IMG/VR virus record: IMGVR_UViG_3300021093_000382
Location: 1-22,888 of that record
DNA: 22,888 nt
Origin: a virus
Reading direction: 5' to 3' (one strand)
Shown piece by piece: positions 1 to 9,900 of the stretch (positions within the stretch are counted from its first letter, which is position 1; every line of letters starts with the position of its first letter). A program made the position numbers and the translations under genes. The notes beneath the pieces were generated by a model. It was given only the letters and a program-made list of their open reading frames with translations. It had not been told where the DNA came from and ran no database searches.

Positions 1-1
1 T

Positions 2-517
2 ATAAATGGGGGTTCAGTATTTGCAATTATTACAGCAAGGGGACATAATCCAGAAACATTAAAAGAGGCTACACTTAATTATATTTTATCAAACCATAAC
101 GGTATAAACAGTAGTGAAGTTGTTAAATCTTTAAAGTTATATAGAAATTGGACGGACAACCCAATTGACGAATCGGTTGATTTAAAATTTAACGATAAAG
201 ATATAATAATGGAGTATTTAGATTTATGTCGTTTTGAACCTGTTACCTTCGGTGAAGGTAGTGCTGCCAACCCTGAAGAAGGAAAAATTGTTGCAATGAG
301 AAAATTTATTAGTTATTGTAAAGAAATGGCTAATGAAATTGGAAAAAAAAGTTACTTCAAAAATGATATTAGTAATGACGAAATAATCCCTTTTATTGGT
401 TTTTCAGATGACGACCCTAAAAATATTGAGAAAATGAAAGATTTTATAGAAAAAGAATATGAAGAAAAACCTATAAGAATGTATTTAACTAAAGGAGGAG
501 AAAAAAAAGAAGTTTAA
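2..517 (+). CDS. HAD-superfamily hydrolase, C-terminal part (5' end outside window)
   Basis: The reading frame is open from base 2, so the gene enters from the left edge; the internal ATG at 209 is probably not the start. Two HAD signatures are visible. Bases 26-43 encode IITARG, the motif II pattern of hydrophobic residues followed by a Thr. Bases 398-424 encode GFSDDDPKN, an acidic motif IV followed by Asn. The motif I DxD nucleophile would lie upstream and is not visible. A Lys-rich stretch (GKKSYFK) between them may hold the motif III lysine. HAD enzymes hydrolyse phosphate esters through an aspartyl-phosphate. In T4-like phages such domains occur in polynucleotide 3'-phosphatase and nucleotidase enzymes, but the substrate cannot be told here. 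The gene ends 112 bases before the tail tube gene. The superfamily is fairly sure; the role is unknown. Confidence 0.7.
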   Translation: MNGGSVFAIITARGHNPETLKEATLNYILSNHNGINSSEVVKSLKLYRNWTDNPIDESVDLKFNDKDIIMEYLDLCRFEPVTFGEGSAANPEEGKIVAMRKFISYCKEMANEIGKKSYFKNDISNDEIIPFIGFSDDDPKNIEKMKDFIEKEYEEKPIRMYLTKGGEKKEV

Positions 518-591
518 TAATTAAGTCCGGTCTAATAGAAGGATAATTTTAAACCAGAAAAAAGTAAATAGAAAAAAAATAAAACAATAGA

Positions 592-603
592 TATTTATAA
601 ATA
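592..603 (+). promoter_or_regulatory. Candidate late promoter element (12-bp palindrome containing TATAAATA)
   Basis: TATTTATAAATA is a perfect palindrome 26 bases before the tail tube ATG. Its right part (596-603) equals TATAAATA, the consensus of T4 late promoters. The identical 12-mer precedes the 2130-aa baseplate gene. The surroundings are AT-rich, so chance occurrence is possible. Confidence 0.45.
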
Positions 604-629
604 AATAAAACAAATTAAAAAAATAAGAC

Positions 630-1118
630 ATGGCTGATTTATTAATGAAAATGCCCTTTCAGTACGAACCTAAAAGAAAAAATAGGTTTATATTGACATT
701 CCCATCTTCTTTGGGGATTAACTCGTGGTATGTTGAGTCAACCACAAGACCTAAAGTTACAATAAAAGATGTTGAGATTCCATTCTTAAACACTTCTACA
801 TATGTTGCGGGACGATTCAATTGGGAATCGATGGATGTTACCTTCCGTGATCCAATTGGACCATCGGCATCACAAGCTCTTATGGAGTGGGTTCGTTTAC
901 ACGCTGAATCAGTAACAGGACGTATGGGTTATGCTGCGGGTTACAAAAAAGACATTGACTTAGAAATGTTAGACCCAACGGGAGTTGCTGTCGAAAAATG
1001 GATTCTACAAGGAGTATTTTTAACTAGTGTTGATTTTGATTCATTAGGGTATAGTGAAGACGGACTTATTACAGTTAAAGCGTCACTTAGACCTGATAGA
1101 TGTATTTTAGTTTACTAA
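630..1118 (+). CDS. gp19: Tail tube protein (T4 gp19-like)
   Basis: The 162-aa product is almost the same length as T4 gp19 (163 aa) and has the same overall pattern. It opens with a short N-terminal arm, then RFILTFPSS. A central block (FNWESMDVTFRDPIG, residues about 62-76) is followed by the helix ASQALMEWVRLHAES and the strand LEMLDPTGVAVEKWILQGVFLTSVDF. This matches the contractile-tail tube fold, whose hexameric rings stack on the baseplate inside the sheath. No Shine-Dalgarno sequence precedes the ATG; the leader is A-rich. A TATAAATA element lies upstream and a hairpin terminator follows, so the gene may be an independently and strongly expressed late unit, as expected for an abundant virion protein. 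The sheath gene is not in the window and may lie further left. Family assignment is confident. Confidence 0.9.
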   Translation: MADLLMKMPFQYEPKRKNRFILTFPSSLGINSWYVESTTRPKVTIKDVEIPFLNTSTYVAGRFNWESMDVTFRDPIGPSASQALMEWVRLHAESVTGRMGYAAGYKKDIDLEMLDPTGVAVEKWILQGVFLTSVDFDSLGYSEDGLITVKASLRPDRCILVY

Positions 1119-1142
1119 TACAAATATAAAAATAATTTTAAG

Positions 1143-1169
1143 AACCTCACTAACAAAGTGGGGTTTTTT
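1143..1169 (+). terminator. Rho-independent terminator after the tail tube gene
   Basis: An 8-bp stem AACCTCAC/GTGGGGTT (one G-T wobble) has a 7-base loop and runs into six T residues. It sits 25 bases after the tail tube stop codon and separates that gene from the assembly-factor and tape-measure genes. Confidence 0.85.
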
Positions 1170-1181
1170 ATTTACATAGAA

Positions 1182-1188
1182 TATTTAT
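1182..1188 (+). promoter_or_regulatory. TATTTAT motif, candidate promoter element
   Basis: TATTTAT lies between the tail tube terminator and the ATG at 1215, 26 bases before that ATG. The same heptamer or a close variant occurs in the gaps before 630, 2138, 3996, 17686, 18694 and 22157. It also occurs inside genes by chance, so its role is unproven. Confidence 0.3.
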
Positions 1189-1214
1189 CATTTATTTTTT
1201 AAGAAAAAATTATT

Positions 1215-1973
1215 ATGGATCAATCTACAATTTATGGACAACAAGATTTTAACTTACCACATGACGTAGTTAAATTACCCTCAAAGGGAATATTTTATAA
1301 ACCAAAAAAAGAATCTTTAAAGGTTGGTTATTTAACTGCCGCTGATGAAAACTTATTATTATCACAAAACACACCTAAAGACGGTTTAGTTACATCACTT
1401 CTAAGAAATAAAATTTATGAACCAGGATTTGACATTACTCAAATGATAGATGTTGATGTACAGGCAATATTATTGTATTTAAGGAACACTTCATTTGGAC
1501 CTGAATATAATTTTAGAATAACCGATCCCATAACCAACAAGGAATTTGAAGCGATTATAAAACTAGATGAGATTGATTATAAGACTGTTCAAAATTTACC
1601 AGACGCTAATGGACATTTTACTACTGTTTTACCTAAGACAAATAAAACAGTTGTTTGTAAATTATTAAATATAAAAGAAAATAATGAATTAGATGATTTA
1701 TCTAAAGGATATCCACAAGGAATGGTAGTACCTATTATAACAAAAAGACTTGAAAAACAAGTGGTTGAAATTGATGGGGAAACTGATAGATCAATAATAT
1801 CTACATTTATTAATCAAATGCCTATTTCTGATTCTAAACACCTTAGAAAATTTTTAAGAAACTCTGAACCAAAAATGGATTTAACAAGAATTGTAACAGC
1901 CCCGTCAGGAGAAAAAGTACCCGTTGAGGTAACTTTTGGGGTTGAGTTTTTTCGGCCTTTCTTTGAGTTATAA
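1215..1973 (+). CDS. gp26: gp26-like baseplate hub / tail assembly protein
   Basis: The 252-aa protein carries LPSKGIFYKPKKESLKVGYLTAADENLLLS near residues 21-50. This 'SKG.fY....l.v..lta.dE.ll' pattern is typical of the T4 baseplate protein family that includes gp26. T4 gp26 (about 208 aa) acts in assembly of the central hub. The gene lies between tail tube and tape measure, the place where many tailed phages encode tail assembly chaperones. The C-terminus is VEFFRPFFEL, encoded by TTT TTT CGG followed by more codons; this can be read as a +1 slippery site leading into the next small ORF. The single CGG stands out in an AT-rich genome that writes Arg mostly as AGA. The leader is A-rich with no Shine-Dalgarno. 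Family call is moderate; a hub subunit or a chaperone are both possible. Confidence 0.55.
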   Translation: MDQSTIYGQQDFNLPHDVVKLPSKGIFYKPKKESLKVGYLTAADENLLLSQNTPKDGLVTSLLRNKIYEPGFDITQMIDVDVQAILLYLRNTSFGPEYNFRITDPITNKEFEAIIKLDEIDYKTVQNLPDANGHFTTVLPKTNKTVVCKLLNIKENNELDDLSKGYPQGMVVPIITKRLEKQVVEIDGETDRSIISTFINQMPISDSKHLRKFLRNSEPKMDLTRIVTAPSGEKVPVEVTFGVEFFRPFFEL

Positions 1974-1977
1974 AACA

Positions 1978-2109
1978 ATGTTAATGGATGAAATATTTTA
2001 TTTAACTAAATATGCTAATTTTTCATATTCAGATATTATGATAATGCCTACTTATGAAAGAAAATATTTTATAAATAAGCTTATTGAAGTTCATTCTAAA
2101 AAAGACTAA
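1978..2109 (+). CDS. Small ORF (43 aa), possible frameshift-expressed chaperone extension
   Basis: The product MLMDEIFYLTKYANFSYSDI... continues IMIMPTYERKYFINKLIEVHSKKD. It starts 4 bases after the gp26-like stop codon and ends 28 bases before the tape-measure ATG. The mix of hydrophobic helix positions with a 'MPxYERKYFINKLIE' motif looks like a real short domain. It lies in the +1 frame relative to the upstream gene, and that frame is open back to 1933. It could therefore be made separately by coupling (ATG at 1978), or as a C-terminal extension of the upstream protein by +1 shifting at 1947-1955. Position between tail tube and tape measure matches tail assembly chaperone pairs of the lambda G/GT kind. 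Function is inferred from position only. Confidence 0.55.
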   Translation: MLMDEIFYLTKYANFSYSDIMIMPTYERKYFINKLIEVHSKKD

Positions 2110-2116
2110 TCTTTGA

Positions 2117-2123
2117 TATTTAT
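2117..2123 (+). promoter_or_regulatory. TATTTAT motif, candidate promoter element
   Basis: GATATTTATTTT lies 14 bases before the tape-measure ATG in a 28-base gap and contains the recurrent TATTTAT heptamer. If it is a promoter, the leader would be very short. Confidence 0.25.
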
Positions 2124-2137
2124 TTTAAAAATATAAT

Positions 2138-3955
2138 ATGTGGTTATTTGTAGAAAGTGGAGATAAAAATGCCGAAAATTTAGCGACTTCTCAGTCAACA
2201 ATAGAAAACTTAAACACAGCATACGAATCATTTAAACAAAATGTTGCTGGTGGAGACGTACTTACAGTTTTCAAAAATATAGAAAAAACAATGATTGGGA
2301 TGATGAACCAATCTATGGCACTACAAAGAGGTATGGGTGGTGTCATAAATAATACTGAAGAATTTCAAAATAGACTCAATAAAGCGTATAAATCAACTGT
2401 AAGTATTGGTGGAACTTTCACTGATGTTGTTGATGCGGTTGCTGGAATTTCAGATGGTATGGGTAAAGTTGTTAGTGTTAGTGACACTACAATTACCAAA
2501 ATGGTTGAACTATCTCAAGCAACACAAATGACAACAAAGGAGATTGGTGGTATGGTTGCGGAAATGGTAAGATTTGGGGGTACTCAATCTCAGGCAGTTG
2601 ATGCCATAAGTAAAATGGCTAAAGAAGGTAGACAAGCGGGATTGAGTGGTAAACAATATACAACTGAGATTGGGAAAAATATAAAAAATTTAAGTGGATT
2701 TGGTTTTAAAAGTGGTGTTGAGGGACTAAAAGGTATGGTTAAACAAGCCATGTTATTAAGGACTAATATTGAAGCTATTGGTGCTTTGAAAGTACAGGAT
2801 AGTGTTTTGGAACCTGAAGGTGCAATTGAATTAGCTGCAAATTTCCAAATGTTGGGAGGAGCCGTTGGTAAACTGGCAGATCCTTTTCAATTAATGTATA
2901 TGGCACAAAATGATATGGAAGGTTTACAAAAAGAACTTGTAAACTCAACTAAAGCTGCAATGACATTTAATAAAGAAACAGGTAACTTTGATATATCTAC
3001 CGAAGATATGTATAGGTTAAGACAACAAGCTAAACTTACAGGTGCAAACCTTGAAGATTTAGTTAATACAGGTAGAGAAGCTGCAAAATTAGATTATATC
3101 AAAGAAAAATTTGATTTAAGTGGTTTAGATGAAGAACAACAAAATTTAATTTCACAACTTGCAACTGTAGGGAAGGATGGTTCTTTAACTGTTGATATTC
3201 CTGGATATGGTGAAATAAAGGCTAACGATCAAAAAACATTAGATCAAATGTTAAAAGATGCTGATGTTAAAAAGGCGTTAGAGGATTACCAAAAAAACCA
3301 AGATAAATCTGATAGACAATTAGCAGAAGCATCGCTTACGGTGGCGGAAAGACAGGCAGCAACTCAAAATGAAATTAAAACGGCAGTTATTAATTCAATG
3401 AGTGACACTCAAAGAAAACAATTTGCTAAAGATATCGCAGATTCTAATAAAAACGTACAAACAAAAACAACTGAAGCCGCTACGACTGTAGGTGGAGCTT
3501 TAGTACCCGGATATACGGGTGCAGAATCAGCCCAAAAAACCGCCACTGAAAATATAAATTTAAAATTATCCGCAAGCAAAAGAGACGAAATAAATAGAGA
3601 ATTAGGTAAAATAGGTGATATGTTTTCTGCAACAACATTTGACTTAATTGTACCAAAAGGAGGTGCGCCAAAAGTAATGACAGAAAATGCTATTTATCAA
3701 GGTATTGTCGGTGATGAGGTTTTTATGGGAACAAATTTAAGCGACATTTTTAATGGTGTTAAAAATTTAGGTAATTCTGCCGGTGGAAATGTTAGTGGAA
3801 AAATGGATATAAATATAAACGTTTCAGGTGCGGTTAATGGCGATGGAGGTAACGTTGCGAAAATTTTTGAAAACCCACAAGTACAAAAACAAATAATGGA
3901 CACTGTATTGTATAAATTAGAATCGTACAAAAAACAACAAGGTGTAATAGCATAA
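2138..3955 (+). CDS. Tail tape measure protein (T4 gp29 counterpart by position and size)
   Basis: The 605-aa protein is mainly helical, rich in Ala, Gly, Met, Lys and Gln. It contains repeated amphipathic stretches such as MNQSMALQRGMGGV and ITKMVELSQATQMTTKEIGG, and Gly-rich breaks at residues about 165-290. The C-terminus has MDININVSGAVNGDGGN and a final helix. Tape measures line the tube lumen and set tail length. At about 1.5 angstrom per residue, 605 residues predict a tail near 90 nm, similar to T4, whose gp29 is 590 aa. An in-frame stop at 2126 rules out a longer N-terminus from an upstream ATG. It follows the gp26-like and small ORFs and precedes the baseplate genes, the usual order. 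I do not see a direct sequence match to gp29, so the call rests on composition, length and location. Confidence 0.7.
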   Translation: MWLFVESGDKNAENLATSQSTIENLNTAYESFKQNVAGGDVLTVFKNIEKTMIGMMNQSMALQRGMGGVINNTEEFQNRLNKAYKSTVSIGGTFTDVVDAVAGISDGMGKVVSVSDTTITKMVELSQATQMTTKEIGGMVAEMVRFGGTQSQAVDAISKMAKEGRQAGLSGKQYTTEIGKNIKNLSGFGFKSGVEGLKGMVKQAMLLRTNIEAIGALKVQDSVLEPEGAIELAANFQMLGGAVGKLADPFQLMYMAQNDMEGLQKELVNSTKAAMTFNKETGNFDISTEDMYRLRQQAKLTGANLEDLVNTGREAAKLDYIKEKFDLSGLDEEQQNLISQLATVGKDGSLTVDIPGYGEIKANDQKTLDQMLKDADVKKALEDYQKNQDKSDRQLAEASLTVAERQAATQNEIKTAVINSMSDTQRKQFAKDIADSNKNVQTKTTEAATTVGGALVPGYTGAESAQKTATENINLKLSASKRDEINRELGKIGDMFSATTFDLIVPKGGAPKVMTENAIYQGIVGDEVFMGTNLSDIFNGVKNLGNSAGGNVSGKMDININVSGAVNGDGGNVAKIFENPQVQKQIMDTVLYKLESYKKQQGVIA

Positions 3956-3972
3956 AAAAATAAAATTTTATC

Positions 3973-3984
3973 TATTTATAAATA
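3973..3984 (+). promoter_or_regulatory. Candidate late promoter element (same 12-bp palindrome as at 592)
   Basis: TATTTATAAATA lies 11 bases before the ATG at 3996 and contains TATAAATA (3977-3984). It is identical to the palindrome before the tail tube gene. It could start transcription of the three overlapping or near-touching baseplate genes. Confidence 0.45.
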
Positions 3985-3995
3985 AAATAGAATAG

Positions 3996-6900
3996 ATGGA
4001 GAGTCCTTTATCATTTAACTCAAGTGAAAATTTCAGAAAGAAATTACTTTTAAGAAATTTACCACCATATAAAGTTGAAAATGCGTTTTCAACGGGAGAT
4101 GTTCCTGGTGTCAATGATTTTGTAATATTGGATTATGCAATCATCGATTCTCCTAAAATAGAAGTTGTCGGAGACAAACAAGAAAAAACATTATTTACAA
4201 AAAATCAATATACCCCTGAAAATAAAACGTACTATGGTGACATGGTATTAATAAATTTAGATTTAGGTACAAAAACAAATGAAGGTGAGTATGGATATCC
4301 TGATAGTATTGGAAGTAGTTTAGAAAAAATAGGTGATAATCAAGAAACACTTCTTTATGTAAAAAATCTCTACGGACCTGTTGGATTAGGGACTAACTAC
4401 GGTGAAACCGTAACAATCAATAATACACTTCTATCAAATACAAATTTAGGAAATTATGGTTATCCATTAACTATTGGTAGTAAATTAGAAACCATAGGTG
4501 ATAATCAAGAAGTAATACATAAAGTAAGAAACGTTTATAAACCATTTGGTTTAGGTGATTTTGGAAGTTCTGTTTGGTACATTAATAATGATCAGAACAT
4601 ATTAACAATGGGTGATGGTGAATATACAATCACCGACACTTTAAATAGTTACCTATATCAAATTGGTAACACACAAGAGGTTTATCATAAAGTAAGAAAT
4701 CTTTATAAACCAACAACCCCTGAAGATTATGGTAATACCGTTTGGTATATAAATAACGATCAGACAATTCAAAGTATGGGGGGAGGCATCTACACAATAG
4801 ATGATACCATTAATAGTTACCTATATCAAATTGGTAATACACAAGAGATATACCATAAAGTAAGAAATATTTATAAACCATCTTCACCACAAGACTACGG
4901 TAATACTGTTTGGTATATAAATAACGATCAGACTATACAAACAAACGGTAGTGGAATATATGATATTGGTGACACAATTAATAGTAATTTATTTCAAATA
5001 GGTAATAATCAAGAAGTAATTCATAAAGTAAGAAATGTTTATAAACCCGGATCGCCTTTAGATTATGGTAATACAGTTTGGTATATAAATAATGATCAGT
5101 CTTTACAAACAAATGGTAGTGGAATATATGATATTTCAGATACCATTAATAGTTACTTATATTTAATTGGTAATTCTCAAGAAACCCAATTAATTACAAA
5201 AAATAAGTATACACCTGAAAATAGTACTCAATACGGAGAACCAAGATACAATATAAATAATATTCTAACTTTAGGTTCAAATGAGGGAGAATACACATAT
5301 GCTGACACGATTAACAGTGATTTATATACTGAAGGTGTTTATGATAGACCATTGTTAATTGCTATTAATCAATACGGTCCACAAAACATTACAAACGGTT
5401 CAGTAGACATTAATCAAAATTTACAAACAAACTCAAATGAAGGAGAATACGGCTATCCTGACAGTATTAACAGTCCTTTAGAAAATATAAGTGAAATAAA
5501 AGAAAACGATGCTTATGTTATTAACAAATATGTAACTGGTAGCGGAACTTACGGTAATCCCGAACTTGTAACAATTGACGATTTAGAAATACCAAACACA
5601 GGATTACCTTATGCTAATTCTGATAATACCTTTATATTTTTACCGTCTTCATATAGTCCTGTGAGTATTTTATTAAGTAACAACCCTTCAGGTTCCGATG
5701 GTTCACTATCACAAGATTCTGCATTGGCTAACTTGGCTGCAAAACAATTACAAAAAGAATTTAAACATAGAGTAGCATTAGAATTATTACAACAAACATT
5801 AGGAAGAATTAATGTACTCGATTCAAGTATAAACCCAGATACAGGACAAGTTTCCGTTGAACCAAACTTAGACCCGTTTAATGCTATTGGGTTACTATCA
5901 GGACAAGTACCAATTATTGCAAGAAATCATGCAATTACAAATCCTGATTTATTCTTAGGACAAGCAATTAATTTTGCTGCTAAACTTGCAGGTACTTATT
6001 CGCCATATTCATATATTCCTGGTGAGTACTTTGATTATCCTGACAAAAAAGGTTCCGCAATATATAATAATCCTCTATCTGCTATTGGGGGGGCTATAGG
6101 TTCAATATTTCGTGCAATCCAACCTAAAAATCAAACAGCATCTGAATTGTTTGTTGAATACACTTCAGTTGCAACAAGAGACTTATTATATGATCAGTTA
6201 AGATTTAACAACTTTAGACCTGATTATAAAATTGGTAAAAATTTATTAGCACCAAAAGGTAAATATTATATTGGAAATAGAAAATCTTCTATCAATGAAA
6301 TAGTTTCACCTGATGGTGAATTATCTGAAAGTAAAATAAAAGGAGTTGCAACAGATGGTAGTCCTGTTTTTTCTTATGGTAAAATTGGTGAAGAATATGA
6401 AGGTACAAAAATAAGTAATCTATATGCAGGATTAAATACTCGTCCTTATTTTGACGGTTTAAACGGAGTACAAGCAGGATTTACTTGGTTATCTAAAGAC
6501 GGTAAGGGTGGACAAAATTGGATGATACCTGGAGACTTTGCAGGACCAGGAGCATCTGTATTTACAGACAGCAGCGAATTCAATTTCTCAAATATAAGTT
6601 CAACATATGATCCAACAAAATCAACAAATTATGAATTTACTGAAAATTCAATTTTAGATGTTACTCAAAAATTAATTGATGCGGGTAATCGTTCTAATAA
6701 TAAATTACAACACGTTGGTAATGCAATTAATCAGGTATCAAAAGTTTTTAATGACGGTTACATTGAATTAACAAAGGGTTCAAGAGTTGTTAGATACACA
6801 ACAAAAACTTCTTTACCTGAAAGTGAAAGAACTGCAGTACCTACAGGTTATGAATATTGTCGTGTTTTTACAAAAGACAGACCATACTACTCATTTGATG

Positions 6901-9900
6901 AATTACAAAAAACAGATGGGATAACAACAGAAGGTAGAAAGTTTACAAATTCAATATTCGATAAAACTTATAATTTAAATATTGCTCCTTGGCAAAACCC
7001 TGGATCAACAAATATTCAAAACAATAAAGTTAAAAAGTATATGTTCTCATTAGAAAATTTATCATGGAGAACGTCAAACAGACCTGGATATACTTATGAA
7101 GATTTGCCTGATTGTGAAAGAGGACCTAACGGTGGTAGAATAATGTGGTTTCCTCCATATGATTTAAGTTTTGATGAATCAATTAATACTAATTGGACTG
7201 ATAATACTTTTTTAGGTAGACCTGAACCAATATATACATATAACAATACAAGTAGAAAAGGGAACATAAGTTGGAAAATTGTTGTCGATCACCCATCAAT
7301 AATGAACGTCATATTAGATAGGGAGTTAGAAAATGCGACACCCGACTCTCAAATAACTAAAGTTTTGGATTCGTTTTTTGCTGGATGTACTAAGTACGAT
7401 TTATACGACTTAGTAAAAAAATATCCAATGTTTACACCAAACGACGTATTTGAAGTTTTAGAAGAAATCATATATCCCGAAGATATTGTAACGGTTGTTG
7501 AAAATTTACCAAATGAGAATGTAGAAAATTTTACAGAAAACAATGATATAATTCCACCTACACCTACACCTACCGCAACACCAACACCTACACCAACAGG
7601 GACAGGTGGAATTGTTAGTACTGAACCACCTGAACCTGAAGATTTTAATTTTAAAGAACCATTATTCTTTTTCCACAATGACTTTCCTGATCCAAATAGT
7701 TCAAAGATAACCGCATCAAAACCATATGATCAGTGGTTAGCAGATTATTTGGCGTTAGAAACTAAATACTTAGAGACAGGTGGTAGTGATGGTACTAGAA
7801 ATTTTGGAAAGGCTAGAGATAAAATTATTAAATATAATGACGCATCTTATGTTGATTACACTAATTTTATAGTTAATGGAAGTGCAGAATTAAAACAAAA
7901 ATATTTAGATTCATATATTGATACAAGAAAAACATCTGTATCTGAATTTTTTGAATACATGCAAACGGAGTTTGAAGAAATAAAACAGTTTTTAAAAGAA
8001 GTTTGTACTGCGATAAAACAAGGTGGAAAGATTACATTCACCTTAAAATCTTCAGCGTCTGCAGTTACCAATACAGGATATAATTTAACACTTTCAAAAA
8101 GAAGAATAGATGCTGCTTTAAAATACATTTCAAATTTTGAATTTGATGGTGTTAAACTAAAAAATGAATTAAATAAAAATCTAATAGTTAAACAAGTTCC
8201 TGAAGGTGAAACTACAAGTATTTTAGATCCAAAATACAAATTTATTCAATGCAATAAAGATTTTAAAAGTAACAGTAACGAAGGTACAGTTTCAGTAAAC
8301 GCTATGGCATGTAGAAGAGTTAGGATTTTAGATGTAAAACATGAAGCACCACCAGCGAAGCCAGTTGATCAACCACCACCAAACACTGAAGAATCTAACC
8401 CATTAGAGGGCAGAACATTTACTGAACCTGAAGAAGAAACAGGAACGGGAACCACAGTTAATACTGGAACAACTAAAACTGATCCACCTGGATACACAAC
8501 TACTAGACAAAAACAGGATCCGATAGTAAAAAGAACCAATAAACCTAGATCGGATTTAACTAAAAGATTAGCAAGAAAACTATTAACAGAGTGTAATTAT
8601 TTTGAGTTGGTTAAACAAAGAGACCCAATGATTTATGATGGATTAAAAAGTAAATTAAAACATTTTCATCCTGTTTTCCATTCAATAACCCCTGAAGGAT
8701 TAAATGCTAGACTTACGTTTTTACAACAATGTATGAGACCTGGAGACACCATCCCTACGGTTTCAAAAGATGGTGAAAACTTTACATTAGTTTATAATGA
8801 TGTAACTAATAGTGTGTTTGGTGCTCCACCTGTGTGTGTTTTGAGAATTGGTGACTTCTTCCATACAAAAATAGTAATTGATTCATTAAGTATAAAATAT
8901 GAAGACGGAAGATTTGATATTAATCCTGAAGGAATTGGTGTACAACCAATGATTGCCGATGTTAGTGTTTCATTTAACTTTATTGGTGGACATGGTTTAG
9001 CTGGCCCTGTTGCAAAATTACAAAACGCACTTTCTTTTAATTATTATGCAAATACTGAAATTTACGACGAAAGAGCCGATGCGACTGAAGATAACGAAAC
9101 ATTGGCAAAATACGATGCTGAAATTTTAAAAGACATAAAAAATCAACTTGGTATTCAAGACGATCTTAATAAACAAAGAACAAATGATGCTGGAGATACT
9201 ATCGGTGTTATAAAAACAAATGATTATGATTTAACAACTCAAAAAGCTTATGGTACCATTTCATATCAAGAGATAATGAAGAAAATGGCGGACGATAATA
9301 AATCTTACGCTGACGCTGTCATAGGTAATTTAGAAAAAATAAATGATAACTTTCTATTAGGGGGGCTTTTAATATCAACCAAAGATAGAAAATACACCGA
9401 AGGATTGTTTGATTATTTGACAGGAAACACAGCAAATGATGCGTACATATACGGTAAAACAGACACCATTCAAAATAGAATAAAACTATTAGTTGATAAA
9501 GCTAAACAAGATATTGATGACGGAAGTTGTCCATTATTACCTGAAGTACAATATCAAAATTTTTCAGACTCTGATATAAGAAAAGTTAAAAAAGAACTTA
9601 AAAAACTAATAGAAAAAAGAGGTAATGATATGTTGGCATTACTTGAAAACTGTAATTCAACTATAGCTAATGAAGAATTAAAAATGATTTTTACAATTGA
9701 TAAGTTAAATTTTGTTACAAGTAAAAATGATGGTTATATTGCTAAAAATGGTAGTGTTGTTATGTATAGTTTAAGTGGAGGGACTGGTGTTGATCCATCA
9801 AGTGGGGGTGTTACTGATACTTATTCAGAATTGGTACAAGACTTTTTAAAAATACGTTCAGATTTAAATGAGTATAATAATAAATTATATGAAAATAAAA

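Noticed and set aside
209-517. ATG at 209 as the start of a 102-aa protein
   Set aside because: The same frame is open to the left edge, and HAD motif II lies upstream of this ATG, so the real gene begins outside the window.
4167-5642. CRISPR-like array
   Set aside because: The units are in-frame coding repeats of 156-168 bases without unique spacers, inside one long ORF.
7349-7678. Minus-strand ORF of 109 aa with Val/Gly repeats
   Set aside because: It is the antisense of the Thr/Pro linker and surrounding coding sequence of the 2130-aa protein; the repeat pattern is a mirror of the linker codons.
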